Numbered from the stretch's first letter, positions 1 through 12,673 are shown. The stretch: DNA of 64,000 bases from Gilvimarinus sp. DA14 (GCF_024204685.1 NZ_CP100350.1:2768501-2832500); one strand, 5' to 3'. The notes: generated by a model from the letters alone, not told the origin. Program-made: numbers and translations.

Positions 1-422
1 AGCGCCGCTACGAAGGTTATAGTTTAGCCTTGCAGGAAGCGGGGGTGCAGGTGGATCCGCAATTGCAAATTGATGCTGAAACCTCGGAAGACTCCGGATA
101 CCAAGCGGCATTGCAGTTACGAGAGCGAAAAATTCCTTTCGACGCGGTGCTGGGAGCCAGCGATCTAATCGCTATCGGGGTGATGAAAGCCCTGGAAGAG
201 CAGGGACTCAACATTCCGAGTGATATCGCGATTATGGGGTTTGATGACATTCCAATGTCCGCCTATACCTATCCGCCGTTATCGACTGTACAGCAGAATA
301 CCAAGCTCGCCGGTGAGCTGCTGGTGGATAACTTGCTAAGACTTATGCAAAGCGAGCCCGTGGAATCTTTTCTGATACCCGCACAGTTAGTCATTCGCGG
401 CTCTTGCGGAGGAAAGTCCTAG
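1..422 (+). CDS. LacI-family transcriptional regulator, C-terminal part (5' end outside window)
   Basis: The reading frame is open from base 3 and ends at a TAG at 420-422. The visible part begins Arg-Arg-Tyr-Glu-Gly-Tyr, the typical LacI-family stretch where residues line the effector pocket. It continues through the periplasmic-binding-protein-like core (D-A-V-L-G-A-S-D-L-I-A-I-G, then I-M-G-F-D-D-I-P-M-S-A) and ends with the usual C-terminal I-R-G-S-C. The N-terminal helix-turn-helix lies upstream of the window, so the operator and inducer cannot be guessed. LacI regulators commonly control sugar use, which would fit the glycan-degrading enzymes farther along, but no direct link is visible. 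Confidence 0.88.
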   Translation, partial: RRYEGYSLALQEAGVQVDPQLQIDAETSEDSGYQAALQLRERKIPFDAVLGASDLIAIGVMKALEEQGLNIPSDIAIMGFDDIPMSAYTYPPLSTVQQNTKLAGELLVDNLLRLMQSEPVESFLIPAQLVIRGSCGGKS

Positions 423-441
423 CCTGATTAGGCTATTTTTT
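420..441 (+). terminator. Rho-independent terminator after the LacI-family gene
   Basis: A 5-bp stem (TAGCC/GGCTA) with a 6-nt loop is followed directly by six T residues. The stop codon of the regulator forms part of the left arm. The stem is short, but the T-tract and position are typical. Confidence 0.6.
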
Positions 442-549
442 CACGCCATGGTCACCTCTGTGTTCCAGAGGTTAATTATCGGAATGTATTTTGCTCTGAG
501 CTTGACTGGCGCCCGAGACTAGGCTTGGGTGGTCGGCTAAGGATCGGGT

Positions 550-1341
550 ATGTCATTACAAAAAAACACTTTATCTATTCTCGCTCGCAGCGGATATGCC
601 GCAAGGGCAGTGGTGTACTTGCTGGTGGGCGGTTTGGCCTTATTGGCTGCGCTAGGAGCCGGGGGTAAGACAACGGGCGGGAAAGGCGCTTTGCAGACTT
701 TACTCGACGAGCCTTTTGGTACTGTAATTCTTACGTGCATTGGCATCGGTTTGCTTGCGTATGCGCTGTGGCGTGTGGTTCAGGCGGTGGCGGATGCGGA
801 TGGTCACGGCACGGACTTCAAAGCTCTTTCAATTCGCGCCAGCCTATTAACCAGTGCAGTGTTGCATTTTTTATTGGCTTTTTTTGTTTTTAAGTTAATT
901 TTGTCGGCAGGCTCTGAACAGACAAAAAATAACACAAGTCTTGTGGGCGATCTTATGGGAAGTTTCCCTGGGCGCGCACTTTTAATTTTTGCGGCACTTG
1001 CCATTGTCGTTGCCGGTCTTTCCCACGCCTACAAGGGCTGGGCTGTGCGCTTTGATCGTCACTTTGCGGTACCTGCATCTTTGCAGTCATGGCTGTACCC
1101 ATTATGCCGTATAGGCTTGATTAGCCGCGGGGTAGTACTGGTTATCGTCGGTGGGCTATTAATGTTGGCGGTGTATCACCTGGATGCTAGTCAGGCGGGC
1201 GGAATGGATAAAGCTTTTGCTTGGTTGCGTGAGCAAACTTTGGGTAACGTTTTGCTGGCGGTAATTTCCGTTGGTTTGTTGGCGTTCGCCGCATACAGTT
1301 TGATTGAAGCTCGTTACAGAAAAATCAATTTGCGAGGTTAG
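550..1341 (+). CDS. DUF1206-family integral membrane protein
   Basis: This 263-residue protein has six predicted membrane segments, near residues 18-36, 56-76, 98-119, 142-160, 190-210 and 231-252. They are arranged as three related two-helix units. The pattern R-x-G-Y-x-A-R-A-V-V-Y-L-L-V-G-G in unit one and R-I-G-L-I-S-R-G-V-V-L-V-I-V-G-G in unit three is the DUF1206 signature. Molecular function is unknown for the family. It lies 7 bp upstream of the next membrane-protein gene, so the two are probably cotranscribed. ATG was chosen as start; no strong ribosome binding site stands out. Confidence 0.85.
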   Translation: MSLQKNTLSILARSGYAARAVVYLLVGGLALLAALGAGGKTTGGKGALQTLLDEPFGTVILTCIGIGLLAYALWRVVQAVADADGHGTDFKALSIRASLLTSAVLHFLLAFFVFKLILSAGSEQTKNNTSLVGDLMGSFPGRALLIFAALAIVVAGLSHAYKGWAVRFDRHFAVPASLQSWLYPLCRIGLISRGVVLVIVGGLLMLAVYHLDASQAGGMDKAFAWLREQTLGNVLLAVISVGLLAFAAYSLIEARYRKINLRG

Positions 1342-1348
1342 CAGTTAG

Positions 1349-1957
1349 ATGGGCAAATACCTCGGTTCCCAAAGTGCTCAATACTGGTTTAAAAGGGTCA
1401 GTCAGTCGAGACATATGCTGTGGTTTATCGGCGTTCTTTCATTTCTTGAAACCATTATTGTACCTGTCCCTATAGAGCTGGTGTTAATTCCATTAATGGC
1501 AGCTAACCGTGAAAAAATATGGCGCATCGCGTTTGTAACCACGGCTGCCTGTTTGCTGGCATCGCTGCTGGGATACGCCGTTGGCATGGTGTTCTTCGAT
1601 TCTCTGGGAAACTGGGTTGTAGAGACTATGGGTTGGGGCGAAACTTTTGAACGTTTTCAGGACTTTTTTGAACGCTATGGTTTCGGTGCAATATTAATCG
1701 TAGGCGTGCTGCCCATTCCTTTCCAGGTGGCAATGTTAAGTGCGGGCATCGCCGGTTATTCTATTGTACTTTTTGTACTGGCGGCACTTGTTGCTCGTGG
1801 AGTTCGCTATTTTGGTCTGGCTTGGTTGGTGGCGGTATATGGCGATAAAGTGCAGCACATGTGGCAAAAACATGCACTGCGTACTAGTTTAATTGCAGGT
1901 CTAATATTGGCAGCGATCTATGCCGTATTGCACTATCTAGCGGGCTTGGCGATGTAA
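1349..1957 (+). CDS. YqaA-like VTT-domain (DedA-superfamily) membrane protein
   Basis: This 202-residue inner-membrane protein matches the YqaA branch of the VTT (SNARE-associated Golgi/DedA) superfamily. Visible marks are the early F-L-E-T-I-I-V-P-V-P-I-E helix, the re-entrant-loop-like G-x-x-x-I-L-I-V-G-V-L-P-I-P-F-Q near residues 124-139, and the G-x-R-Y-F-G segment near residues 151-156. DedA-superfamily proteins are linked to lipid scrambling and membrane homeostasis, but the substrate of YqaA proteins is not established. The gene follows the DUF1206 gene by 7 bp and converges with yicC, whose stop is 4 bp away. Confidence 0.85.
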   Translation: MGKYLGSQSAQYWFKRVSQSRHMLWFIGVLSFLETIIVPVPIELVLIPLMAANREKIWRIAFVTTAACLLASLLGYAVGMVFFDSLGNWVVETMGWGETFERFQDFFERYGFGAILIVGVLPIPFQVAMLSAGIAGYSIVLFVLAALVARGVRYFGLAWLVAVYGDKVQHMWQKHALRTSLIAGLILAAIYAVLHYLAGLAM

Positions 1958-1961
1958 CCTG

Positions 1962-2828
1962 TCATTCGATATTCTGAATCTGCTCGCGCATTTGCTCTAT
2001 TAAGACTTTCAGCTCTACGGCAGCTTGTGTTGTTTCGCTGACGATAGATTTAGACGATAAAGTGTTCGCTTCGCGGTTGAGCTCCTGCATTAAAAAATCC
2101 AGGCGTCGCCCGAGCGAATTTTTTTGTTTTAGAGTTCGGCGCACTTCTTGAATATGAGTGTCCAGACGGTCTAGCTCTTCATCGACATCCGCTTTTTGCG
2201 CCAGTAGTACTATCTCTTGTTCCAGGCGGTCGGCGTCCAGCTCTATTTGCAGTGCGCTGATTTTTTCCAACAACTTTTCTCGCTGGGCTCTGAGGATCTC
2301 GGGCAGGCGGGTGCGAACGTCCGCAACCTGCTGGCCAATAGCGTCTAGACGCTGCTCAATAAAAATCGCGAGTTCTGCACCTTCTCGTGTGCGATGCTCG
2401 ATCAACTGATCCAGGGTTTGTTCATAGTGGCTCAGGGCGTTCTGCAAAAGCACATCGCGGTCGGTTCCCTCGGCTGCTTGTACGCCCGGAAAGCGCAGTA
2501 CCTCGAGGGGGTTTATGGGGGCGCAATTGGGGACTTGTTCGCCAATACGGCGGCAAGCGTCGGCTAATTGTTGCAAACGCTCAGAGTCTAAACCGATCTG
2601 GCCATCATCGCCTTGCTCTGTCTGCAGGTGCAAGCTGAGCTCGACTTTGCCCCGTTGCAACTTTTTGCGGGTAACTTCGCGCAGTGCAGTTTCAATTTCG
2701 CGAAACTCCTCCGGCAATCGCAAGTACATTTCCAGGTAGCGATGGTTGACGCTGCGCACTTCCCAGATCAGCGTGTAGTCAGAGTATTTGTGCTCGATCC
2801 TGGCAAAGCCGGTCATACTGCGTGGCAT
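1962..2828 (-). CDS. yicC: YicC/YloC-family endoribonuclease
   Basis: This 288-residue protein begins M-P-R-S-M-T-G-F-A-R, the hallmark N-terminus of YicC/YloC. It keeps the family's E-V-R-S-V-N-H-R-Y-L-E motif near residues 24-34 and the C-terminal G-R-R-L-D-F-L-M-Q-E-L-N-R-E-A-N-T-L motif near residues 240-257. Family members are reported to be endoribonucleases acting on structured or small RNAs. The gene is divergent from rph, with 108 bp between them, an arrangement conserved in many gammaproteobacteria. Length is normal for the family (about 287 residues). Confidence 0.95.
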   Translation of the reverse strand: MPRSMTGFARIEHKYSDYTLIWEVRSVNHRYLEMYLRLPEEFREIETALREVTRKKLQRGKVELSLHLQTEQGDDGQIGLDSERLQQLADACRRIGEQVPNCAPINPLEVLRFPGVQAAEGTDRDVLLQNALSHYEQTLDQLIEHRTREGAELAIFIEQRLDAIGQQVADVRTRLPEILRAQREKLLEKISALQIELDADRLEQEIVLLAQKADVDEELDRLDTHIQEVRRTLKQKNSLGRRLDFLMQELNREANTLSSKSIVSETTQAAVELKVLIEQMREQIQNIE

Positions 2829-2936
2829 GGAACTTCCTTTGGCTGGCCGCTGGCCTGCTGCGGTGCTTAGACGTTAACATGGGATAATACCATACACGAT
2901 AGCGACTTCACGCTGTCCCAATACAGGATTCGAAGT

Positions 2937-3659
2937 ATGCAAAGACCCAGTGGCCGCCTCAGTGATCAATTGCGCGACATCTCCATAACCCGCAATTTTA
3001 CCCGTCACGCGGAGGGTTCGGTGTTAGTCGAGTTTGGCGAGACTAAAGTGATTTGCACTGCCAGTGTCGTGCCTGGTGTGCCGCCTTTTTTACGGGGGCA
3101 AAATCAGGGCTGGCTTACCGCCGAGTATGGCATGCTGCCCCGTTCAACCGGCACGCGGATGAATCGCGAAGCGGCGCGTGGTAAGCAGGGTGGCCGAACC
3201 GTAGAAATTCAGCGACTGATCGGCCGCTCGCTGCGCGCGGCGGTAGATTTAGCCAAGCTGGGTGAAAATACTCTACACATCGATTGCGATGTCATTCAGG
3301 CCGATGGCGGCACGCGCACGGCTTCCATCACCGGTGCCTGGGTTGCCGTGGCCGATGCAATGGCCTGGATGCAGGCGCAGGGGATGGTTAAAGAAAGCCC
3401 GCTGTTACGCGCGATTGCCTCTGTTTCTGTGGGCATCTATCAGGGCGAGCCGGTGTTGGATTTGGATTATCCCGAAGACTCCAACGCCGATACGGATATG
3501 AATGTGGTGATGGCGGATGACGGCGGGATTATCGAAATTCAGGGTACCGCGGAAGCAGAACCCTTCACCGAGAATGAGTTTGCCGCAATGCTTAAGTTGG
3601 CCAAGCAGGGAATTGCCGAGTTGAATAAGCTACAGCGCGAGGCCTTGTCCGAGTCTTAG
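2937..3659 (+). CDS. rph: Ribonuclease PH
   Basis: This 240-residue phosphorolytic 3'-5' exoribonuclease trims the 3' ends of tRNA precursors. The start M-Q-R-P-S-G-R, the [14 protein letters not shown] segment and the [11 protein letters not shown] stretch near residues 64-74 are typical. So are the [14 protein letters not shown] region and the acidic [17 protein letters not shown] site. Length equals the usual 238-240 residues, so the protein looks intact, unlike the frameshifted rph of common E. coli K-12 strains. It is followed by crc on the opposite strand. Confidence 0.97.
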   Translation: MQRPSGRLSDQLRDISITRNFTRHAEGSVLVEFGETKVICTASVVPGVPPFLRGQNQGWLTAEYGMLPRSTGTRMNREAARGKQGGRTVEIQRLIGRSLRAAVDLAKLGENTLHIDCDVIQADGGTRTASITGAWVAVADAMAWMQAQGMVKESPLLRAIASVSVGIYQGEPVLDLDYPEDSNADTDMNVVMADDGGIIEIQGTAEAEPFTENEFAAMLKLAKQGIAELNKLQREALSES

Positions 3660-3695
3660 CCTCGGACGTCCGGCGTTTGACATCAGACGGGGTGC
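3660..3695. repeat. GACGTC-rich repeat-like element after rph
   Basis: The stretch after the rph stop contains repeated variants of TCGGACGTCCGG and GACATCAGACGG. Its composition resembles the inverted repeat at 15231-15344 (GTCGGAGGTCTGACG and complement). It sits between convergent genes rph and crc, where it could serve as a weak terminator. Similarity is by eye only. Confidence 0.35.
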
Positions 3696-3704
3696 GGTGC
3701 GCCC

Positions 3705-4475
3705 CTATAGCTCCATATCGTAGTCGACAATCACAGGCAAGTGACTGGAAAACTGACCGTTTTTGTAGATCGCACCATACTCTACCCGCTGGCCGATGGC
3801 GTTGGAGGCCACTTGAAAGTCGGTACGCCAGCCGGGGCCTGTGCCAATTTTACCGCTAGGCCACCAGCTGTACTCATCCGGATCGCGAATGGCGCGACGG
3901 AAGGCATCCACATAGCCTATCTGATTAAACAGTTGGCTCAGCCACTGGCGCTCATGGGGCAAAAAGCCGGATTCACTTTGCAACGCGTCTGAGTCGGTTA
4001 CGTCCCGCGGGGTATGGGCCATCTGCCAGTTGCCACAGAAAATATACTCGCGGCGCTTGCGGGTGATTTTGTCCATATGTGCCTGCAGGTCGTCAAAAAA
4101 CTTAATTTTAACTTCCTGAGACTCCACCTCTGAGCTGGCGCTGGGGGCGAGTAGCGAGCCGATGCTCATATGTTCATAATCAACCTGCAGGTAGCGGCCT
4201 TCCATATCGACGCCCGACGAAAAGCCCAGTCCAAAAATCAGCGCTTTGGGCTGTTTGCGGGTATAGATTGCGACACCGTTATAGTGAGGTGTTCCGGAAT
4301 CAAAGAAGTACGCGAAGTAGCCTTCAGGATGAAAAATATCGTCGTCCAGCTCGTACTCGAGTGCACGTAAATCCTGCAGGCAGATAATGTCAGCGTCCTG
4401 ACTGTCTAGCCATTCGTACAGGCCACGTTGCGCCGCCTGGAATATGCCATCGACGCTCAGACTGATAACTCTCAT
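3705..4475 (-). CDS. crc: Catabolite repression control protein Crc (degenerate ExoIII fold)
   Basis: This 256-residue protein has the exonuclease III/AP-endonuclease fold but matches Pseudomonas Crc. Shared features include the start M-R-V-I-S, K-R-R-E-Y-I-F-C-G near residues 140-148, the G-Y-V-D-A-F-R segment near 187-193, Y-S-W-W-P near 202-206, and the ending H-L-P-V-I-V-D-Y-D. Catalytic positions of ExoIII are altered: Asn7 is Ser7, the catalytic Glu is Asp35, the G-D-x-N motif reads G-N-W-Q at 148-151, and the residue before the catalytic His245 is Ser. This agrees with Crc being a non-nuclease partner of Hfq in carbon catabolite repression. Its place between rph and pyrE is the same as in Pseudomonas. 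Confidence 0.88.
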   Translation of the reverse strand: MRVISLSVDGIFQAAQRGLYEWLDSQDADIICLQDLRALEYELDDDIFHPEGYFAYFFDSGTPHYNGVAIYTRKQPKALIFGLGFSSGVDMEGRYLQVDYEHMSIGSLLAPSASSEVESQEVKIKFFDDLQAHMDKITRKRREYIFCGNWQMAHTPRDVTDSDALQSESGFLPHERQWLSQLFNQIGYVDAFRRAIRDPDEYSWWPSGKIGTGPGWRTDFQVASNAIGQRVEYGAIYKNGQFSSHLPVIVDYDMEL

Positions 4476-4611
4476 GTTAGCCCCTTAGTTGCGGACTGTG
4501 TATGATACCCGAGCTGGGAGCGGTTGTGGTATGGGTTGGCAAGTGTCCCAGGGTTTCGGCGTGATTTTTTAACATTTTTTTATCTTTTCTGGTTAAAAAA
4601 TCGACTCCGCA

Positions 4612-4645
4612 GCGGCGGTACGCGCCGCGCTCGTTTCATTATAAT
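4612..4645 (+). promoter_or_regulatory. Candidate pyrE promoter (-10) with an upstream small hairpin
   Basis: A perfect TATAAT occurs at 4640-4645, 38 bp upstream of the pyrE ATG. No convincing -35 box is found at 16-18 bp. A 6-bp inverted repeat (GCGGCG/CGCCGC, loop 5) at 4612-4628 overlaps the -35 region and could be an operator or simply GC-rich sequence. The rph-pyrE read-through attenuation of E. coli cannot act here because crc is inserted on the opposite strand. Confidence 0.5.
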
Positions 4646-4683
4646 AGCCCGTTTTGACGAAATCTCTACAGGAAAGCCTCAAT

Positions 4684-5325
4684 ATGAAAGACTACCAGCG
4701 TGAATTTATCGAATTAGCGATTGCTAAAGAGGCTCTATTATTCGGTGAGTTTACCCTGAAGTCGGGCCGCATTAGCCCGTACTTCTTTAACGCCGGGCGC
4801 TTTTTTCAAAGTGGTATGGGGCTGGCGGCGCTGGGGCGTTTCTACGCCCAGGCTATTGCCGAAGCGGGCGTCGAATACGATCTGATTTTTGGTCCGGCCT
4901 ACAAGGGCATTCCTCTGGCCAGTGCTACGGCTGTGGCCCTGGCTGAACACCATCATAAAGATGTCCCTTACTGTTTTAACCGCAAAGAGGCCAAAGATCA
5001 TGGCGAGGGGGGCACCTTGGTGGGGGCGCCACTTAACGGCCGAGCCTTAATCGTCGATGACGTAATTACCGCTGGCACGGCTGTGCGAGAAGTCATGCAG
5101 ATTATATCGGCCGCTGGGGCCCAACCGGCGGGTGTGGTGATAGGACTGGATCGACAAGAACGCGGCAAAAGTGAATTGTCCGCAATCGGCGAGGTAGAGC
5201 GGGACTATCAAATTCCGGTGGTCAACATTATTACCCTGAGCGATATTATCAGCTATCTTGAGCAACAGGGTGGCTCAGAACGGTTAGAGGCTATTAAGGC
5301 CTACCGAGAGAGCTATGGCGTATAG
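4684..5325 (+). CDS. pyrE: Orotate phosphoribosyltransferase
   Basis: The enzyme converts orotate and PRPP to orotidine 5'-phosphate in de novo pyrimidine synthesis. From the ATG at 4684 it is 213 residues, exactly the E. coli length, and AGGAAAG ahead of it is a good ribosome binding site. An upstream in-frame TTG at 4654 would add ten unsupported residues and is rejected. The PRPP-binding motif [13 protein letters not shown] lies near residues 121-133. The flexible loop H-G-E-G-G is near residues 105-109, and the N-terminal F-T-L-K-S-G-R-x-S-P-Y-F-F-N motif is intact. Confidence 0.97.
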   Translation: MKDYQREFIELAIAKEALLFGEFTLKSGRISPYFFNAGRFFQSGMGLAALGRFYAQAIAEAGVEYDLIFGPAYKGIPLASATAVALAEHHHKDVPYCFNRKEAKDHGEGGTLVGAPLNGRALIVDDVITAGTAVREVMQIISAAGAQPAGVVIGLDRQERGKSELSAIGEVERDYQIPVVNIITLSDIISYLEQQGGSERLEAIKAYRESYGV

Positions 5326-5337
5326 CGGAGAGACGCA

Positions 5338-5958
5338 ATGATTATTAAATACCTAAGTGGCACGGCACTGGCTTTGGGGATGGTATTAATTTGCAACTCC
5401 GGCCTCGCCGAGGAGGACGACGGCGATTTAGGCGATGTGCTGTTTCGCTACAAAAGTGATAACGGTAGTTTAATGGTAAACCAGAGTATTCCGCCGGATG
5501 CTGCTGCCAAGGGTTATGAGATTATCACTGACACTGGGCGAGTATTGAAAACCGTGCCTCCTGCTCCCAAGGGTGAAGATGCCGTTAAATACGCGGAGAA
5601 GTTGCGTCGTGAAGCGGCCTTGGCGGAATGGGATGCACAGCTGCGGCGTCGATTCAGCTCGGTTAAAGATATCCAGTCGGCAAAAAAGCGCGCGTTAAGT
5701 GAGTTGCAGGGTAACGTCAGTCTGCTGCAGTCTAATCTGAGTGGTATTGTCGCTCAACTGGAAGATCAGCAGCGCCGAGCAGGGATTATGGAACGCAACG
5801 GTAATGAGGTGTCGGACACGGTGCTAAAGAATATCAACAGTCTGGATGCAGAGGCTCATGAATTGCGCCGCCAAATTAAAGCCCGTAGCCAAGAGTTAGA
5901 CGAGAAAGCGGCCAAATATGACCGCGATATTGAGCGGTTTAAAGAAATCAATTCTTAA
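5338..5958 (+). CDS. Secreted protein with DUF4124-like N-terminus and coiled coil
   Basis: This 206-residue protein has a signal peptide (about 24 residues, ending G-L-A before E-E-D-D). A short domain follows, with the pattern F-R-Y-K-x-D-N-G-S-L-x-V-N-x-S-I-P-P and K-G-Y-E-I-I-T-D-T-G-R-V, which resembles DUF4124-type periplasmic proteins. From about residue 85 to the end it is charged and helical, almost certainly a coiled coil. No catalytic motif is seen. It starts 12 bp after pyrE with a GGAGAG ribosome binding site, so it is probably cotranscribed with it. Function is unknown. Confidence 0.75.
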   Translation: MIIKYLSGTALALGMVLICNSGLAEEDDGDLGDVLFRYKSDNGSLMVNQSIPPDAAAKGYEIITDTGRVLKTVPPAPKGEDAVKYAEKLRREAALAEWDAQLRRRFSSVKDIQSAKKRALSELQGNVSLLQSNLSGIVAQLEDQQRRAGIMERNGNEVSDTVLKNINSLDAEAHELRRQIKARSQELDEKAAKYDRDIERFKEINS

Positions 5959-6573
5959 TTAAGAGTTCATCATGGCCACTGGCTTCATTAAGCCGCTGGC
6001 CAGGGTATGCCATTGATCCGCCCAGTATTCGGTGGGTTGACGTTTAAACTCACTGCGTACAAATTGAGTAATCCTGCCATCGGCAACGCACAACAGCAAA
6101 TTGGCCGCTGCGGTCAGCGACAGCGTGGGGCGTAAACCTTCGCGTAATTCAGCTTCGCGCAATACCTGTTTTAATTGGGTTTCAATGCGTTCAAAAAACT
6201 GCGCTACTCGATTGCGCAGGCGATCAGTTTCCCCCGTTAATGCATCTCCCGTCAGCAAGCGAGTAATGCCTGGATTGCGCTCAGTAAAACTCAACAGTAA
6301 GAACAGAATCTTTTCGCAGCGCTCTAATGCGCCTGGCTCTTCACTCAGAATCAGTTTGATGCGCGAAAAGATGGTCTCTTCGATAAACTCAATCAGCCCC
6401 TCGAACATTTTGGATTTGCTCGGAAAGTGGCGATACAGCGCCGCCTCTGAAACCCCCACTTCTTTTGCCAGGGCGGCGGTGGTGATGCGCGCACCCGGGC
6501 TGGCCTCTAGCATTCGGGCCAGGGCTTCGAGGATTTGCTGACGACGAGATACTTTCTGATTGGTTTTGCTCAT
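5959..6573 (-). CDS. slmA: Nucleoid occlusion factor SlmA (TetR family)
   Basis: This 204-residue TetR-fold protein has its helix-turn-helix near residues 29-53 ([20 protein letters not shown]). SlmA binds specific DNA sites on the nucleoid and inhibits FtsZ assembly there. Diagnostic segments include [14 protein letters not shown] near the start and [17 protein letters not shown] after the recognition helix. The gene sits beside pyrE, as in E. coli, and is convergent with the coiled-coil gene with no intergenic gap. Stop and stop abut at 5958/5959. Confidence 0.94.
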   Translation of the reverse strand: MSKTNQKVSRRQQILEALARMLEASPGARITTAALAKEVGVSEAALYRHFPSKSKMFEGLIEFIEETIFSRIKLILSEEPGALERCEKILFLLLSFTERNPGITRLLTGDALTGETDRLRNRVAQFFERIETQLKQVLREAELREGLRPTLSLTAAANLLLCVADGRITQFVRSEFKRQPTEYWADQWHTLASGLMKPVAMMNS

Positions 6574-6621
6574 GGCGCAAACTCTTAGCGTTGATCTGCC
6601 CGGCAGCGCCGGGCCAAGGGT

Positions 6622-10069
<3,448 letters not shown>

Positions 10070-10073
<4 letters not shown>

Positions 10074-11287
10074 AGTGCCTGGTCCTTTATGTTTTTACTT
10101 TTTTCCGCCAGCAGGTCGATCAGTGCGCGGGCCAATTGCGACTTGCTGCGTTTGTCGAGAGTGAGTTCGGAAGATTCATCAATCACGGTGACGGCATTGT
10201 CGTCGCTGTTAAAGCCGATGCCGGCTGCGCTGACGTCATTGGCAATAATACAGTTTACGCCTTTGCGTTGGCGCTTCGCTCTAGCATAGTCCAGAACGTG
10301 CTCGGTCTCGGCTGCAAAAGCGACGCTGAACAGATTTGGCTGGGCGGCCACCACGCTGGCGATAATGTCTGGATTGGCCACCAGTTTCAGCGTGAGCGGG
10401 TCTTTGCCGTTCTTTTTGATTTTCTGCTCGCTGATGTTAAGCGGTCGGTAGTCACACACGGCGGCAGCGGCGATAAAAATATCCGCACTGGCGGCAGCTG
10501 CCAGGCTGGCGGCCAGCATCTGCTCGGCGCTCTCGACGGCAAGTAGTTCTGCGCCCTCGGGGGCGGGCAATTGGCAGGGGCCGCTGATTAAAATCACCTT
10601 GGCGCCGGCGGCAATAGCGGCTTCGGCCAGCGCATAGCCCATTTTTCCCGAGCTGTGATTACTGAGATAGCGCACTGGGTCCAGCGCTTCACGGGTGGGG
10701 CCGGCGGTAATAACTACCGTGCTTCCAGTTAAAGAGCCGGCGCTAAAGGTGTCTGCCAGGCGTGTGGCTAGGTCAATGGGTTCGAGCATGCGGCCGGGCC
10801 CGATTTCCCCGCAGGCCTGACTGCCGCTGCCCGGGCCAAAGGCGATAATGCCCCGGCTTTGCAGGGCGGCGATATTGGCCTGGGTGCTGGCCGAGTCCCA
10901 CATGGCCTGATTCATGGCCGGGGCGATATAAATAGGTGCGCGGGTGGCCAGGCACAGGGTGGTAAGCAGGTCGTCGCCCATGCCGGCATGCAGTCGGGCA
11001 ATAAAATCGGCGCTGGCTGGCGCAACTAGAATGGCATCGGCCCAGCGGGCCAACTCTATGTGACCCATTGCGGCCTCGGCCTCGGGGTCCAGCAACGAAG
11101 TGTGCACGGCTTGACCGGATAGTGCCTGCATGGTCATGGGGGTGATAAATTCACAGGCCGCGCGGGTCATGGCTACCCGCACCTCGGCGCCACCCTCGCG
11201 CAGGCGGCGCACCAGTTCGGCGGCTTTGTAGGCGGCAATTCCGCCGGTTACCCCGAGCAGTATGCGTTTGTTTTGCAGGGTGCTCAT
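10070..11287 (-). CDS. coaBC: Bifunctional phosphopantothenoylcysteine decarboxylase / phosphopantothenate-cysteine ligase
   Basis: This 405-residue CoA-biosynthesis enzyme begins with the flavin-binding decarboxylase half (I-L-L-G-V-T-G-G-I-A-A-Y-K, then active-site G-H-I-E-L-A-R-W-A-D and a P-A-S-A-D variant of the usual PASANT motif). The second half is the CTP-dependent ligase (V-I-T-A-G-P-T-R-E-A-L-D-P-V-R-Y-L-S-N-H-S-S-G-K-M-G, written here as a motif run). Length is normal. Its stop overlaps the algC start by 4 bp. In E. coli and Pseudomonas dut follows coaBC at this point; here it does not. Confidence 0.96.
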
Positions 11288-11461
11288 GCCAAGTGAGTGC
11301 TCGCTTCGAGTTGAGACGCCTAAGATAACATTTAACCGGTGCCGTATTAAGCCTCAAAATGCAGTTAACAAGCTCGGTGGCGGTTGATTCGAGCGCTTAA
11401 CTTGCAAAGCGCACGGCGCTGAACTTGACTGTATACATAAAAATTCGACAGGGAGGTCTTA

Positions 11462-12136
11462 ATGTCTATAGCGCACTGGCCCGTGGGTGAAAGGCCGCGG
11501 GAAAAGCTTCTCGAACGGGGCGCTGCCGCTCTATCCGATGCTGAATTGCTGGCGATTTTTCTGCGCACCGGTTGCGCGGGCAAGTCGGCGGTGGATTTGG
11601 CACGCGAGCTTCTGATCGAGTTTGGCGGTTTACGGCCCCTAATGGAGGCATCGCGGGAATCCTTCTGCCGGGGCGAGGGCCTGGGTGATGCAAAGTTTAC
11701 CCAGTTGCAGGCGGTGTTAGAAATGGCTCGGCGTCATTTGGGTGAATCTCTGCAAACGGGTGATGCATTGACCAGCCCCGATCTGGTGCGGCGTTATCTG
11801 GTGGCGCAGTTACGCCACAGCCCACGGGAGGTTTTTGCCCTGCTTCTATTGGACAATCAGCACCGGTTGATTCGTTACGAGCCTCTGTTTTACGGCACCT
11901 TGGACGGCGCCAGCGTATACCCCCGCGAGGTGGTCAAACTGGTGTTGGCCAGCAATGCGGCGGCGGTGATTCTTGCTCATAACCATCCCTCGGGAGTGGC
12001 CGAGCCCAGTCAGGCCGATCGGCTTATCACCGAGAAACTGGTGGCGGCGCTGGAGCTGGTGGGGGTGCGGGTGTTGGATCATATGGTGGTGGGCGACGGC
12101 GAGGTCATCTCCTTCGCCGAGCGAGGTTTTCTATAA
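11462..12136 (+). CDS. radC: RadC-family JAMM/MPN+ domain protein
   Basis: This 224-residue protein has an N-terminal helix-hairpin-helix-like region (residues 1-95, with R-P-R-E-K-L-L-x-x-G-A-x-x-L-S-D-A-E-L-L) and a C-terminal JAMM metalloprotease-like domain. The metal motif H173-x-H175-P-S-G with Asp186 is complete. RadC was named for DNA repair, but that role has been disputed and the enzymatic function is unsettled. A GGGAGG ribosome binding site lies 7 bp before the ATG. It is divergent from coaBC and upstream of rpmB, the E. coli order. Confidence 0.95.
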   Translation: MSIAHWPVGERPREKLLERGAAALSDAELLAIFLRTGCAGKSAVDLARELLIEFGGLRPLMEASRESFCRGEGLGDAKFTQLQAVLEMARRHLGESLQTGDALTSPDLVRRYLVAQLRHSPREVFALLLLDNQHRLIRYEPLFYGTLDGASVYPREVVKLVLASNAAAVILAHNHPSGVAEPSQADRLITEKLVAALELVGVRVLDHMVVGDGEVISFAERGFL

Positions 12137-12194
12137 GTTAATGGCGCCCCAGAACAAAAATTCGACAAAATCTGGCTAAAAAACCAACGAAACG

Positions 12195-12223
12195 TTGCTA
12201 TTGATGGGCTCTTTTGGTATAAA
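12195..12223 (+). promoter_or_regulatory. Sigma-70-type promoter of rpmB-rpmG
   Basis: TTGCTA (12195-12200), a 17-bp spacer, and TATAAA (12218-12223) make a good sigma-70 promoter. It sits about 200 bp upstream of the rpmB start, so the transcript would carry a leader of roughly 190 nt. Several GC-rich inverted repeats are visible in that leader, but I cannot assign a known regulatory element. Confidence 0.65.
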
Positions 12224-12420
12224 ACGCGGCTCTTCGCGGCCGGGTAACCGAGCGATGGCTGAAGTAGAGCCTCCTGAGGGCGAGTCCAGTGTTACGGACC
12301 CCGTGTTTCAGGCCGCATTGATACACACAGGCTGCATAATGAATCTTGCTCTGGGCCGCTCTGAACGGGGCGTTCGTGGAAGTGGCGCAGCGCGATTAAT
12401 TTGGTATAAGAGGCAACACC

Positions 12421-12657
12421 ATGTCTAAGGTATGTCAGGTTACCGGCAAGCGTCCCGTAACTGGAAACAATGTATCTCACGCAAAAAACCACACCAAGCG
12501 TCGTTTTTTGCCTAATCTGCACACCCACCGTTTTTGGGTAGAAGCGGAGAAGCGTTTTGTAAAACTGCGCGTATCAGCCAAAGGCATGCGCGTAATCGAT
12601 AAGCGTGGCATTGAGGCTGTTTTGGCTGATCTGCGCGCGCGTGGTGAAAAGGTTTAA
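12421..12657 (+). CDS. rpmB: 50S ribosomal protein L28
   Basis: This 78-residue ribosomal protein starts [12 protein letters not shown], the standard L28 N-terminus. It keeps the S-H-A-x-x-x-T-K-R-R-F-x-P-N-L-H segment and a basic C-terminal half. Length is the same as E. coli L28. AGAGGCAAC upstream supplies the ribosome binding site. It is followed 16 bp later by rpmG, the conserved operon. Confidence 0.98.
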   Translation: MSKVCQVTGKRPVTGNNVSHAKNHTKRRFLPNLHTHRFWVEAEKRFVKLRVSAKGMRVIDKRGIEAVLADLRARGEKV

Positions 12658-12673
12658 TTGAGGAGATAAAGTC

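Noticed and set aside
12195..12428. ORF of 77 codons ahead of and overlapping rpmB
   Set aside because: It starts inside the rpmB promoter and has no ribosome binding site or homology character.
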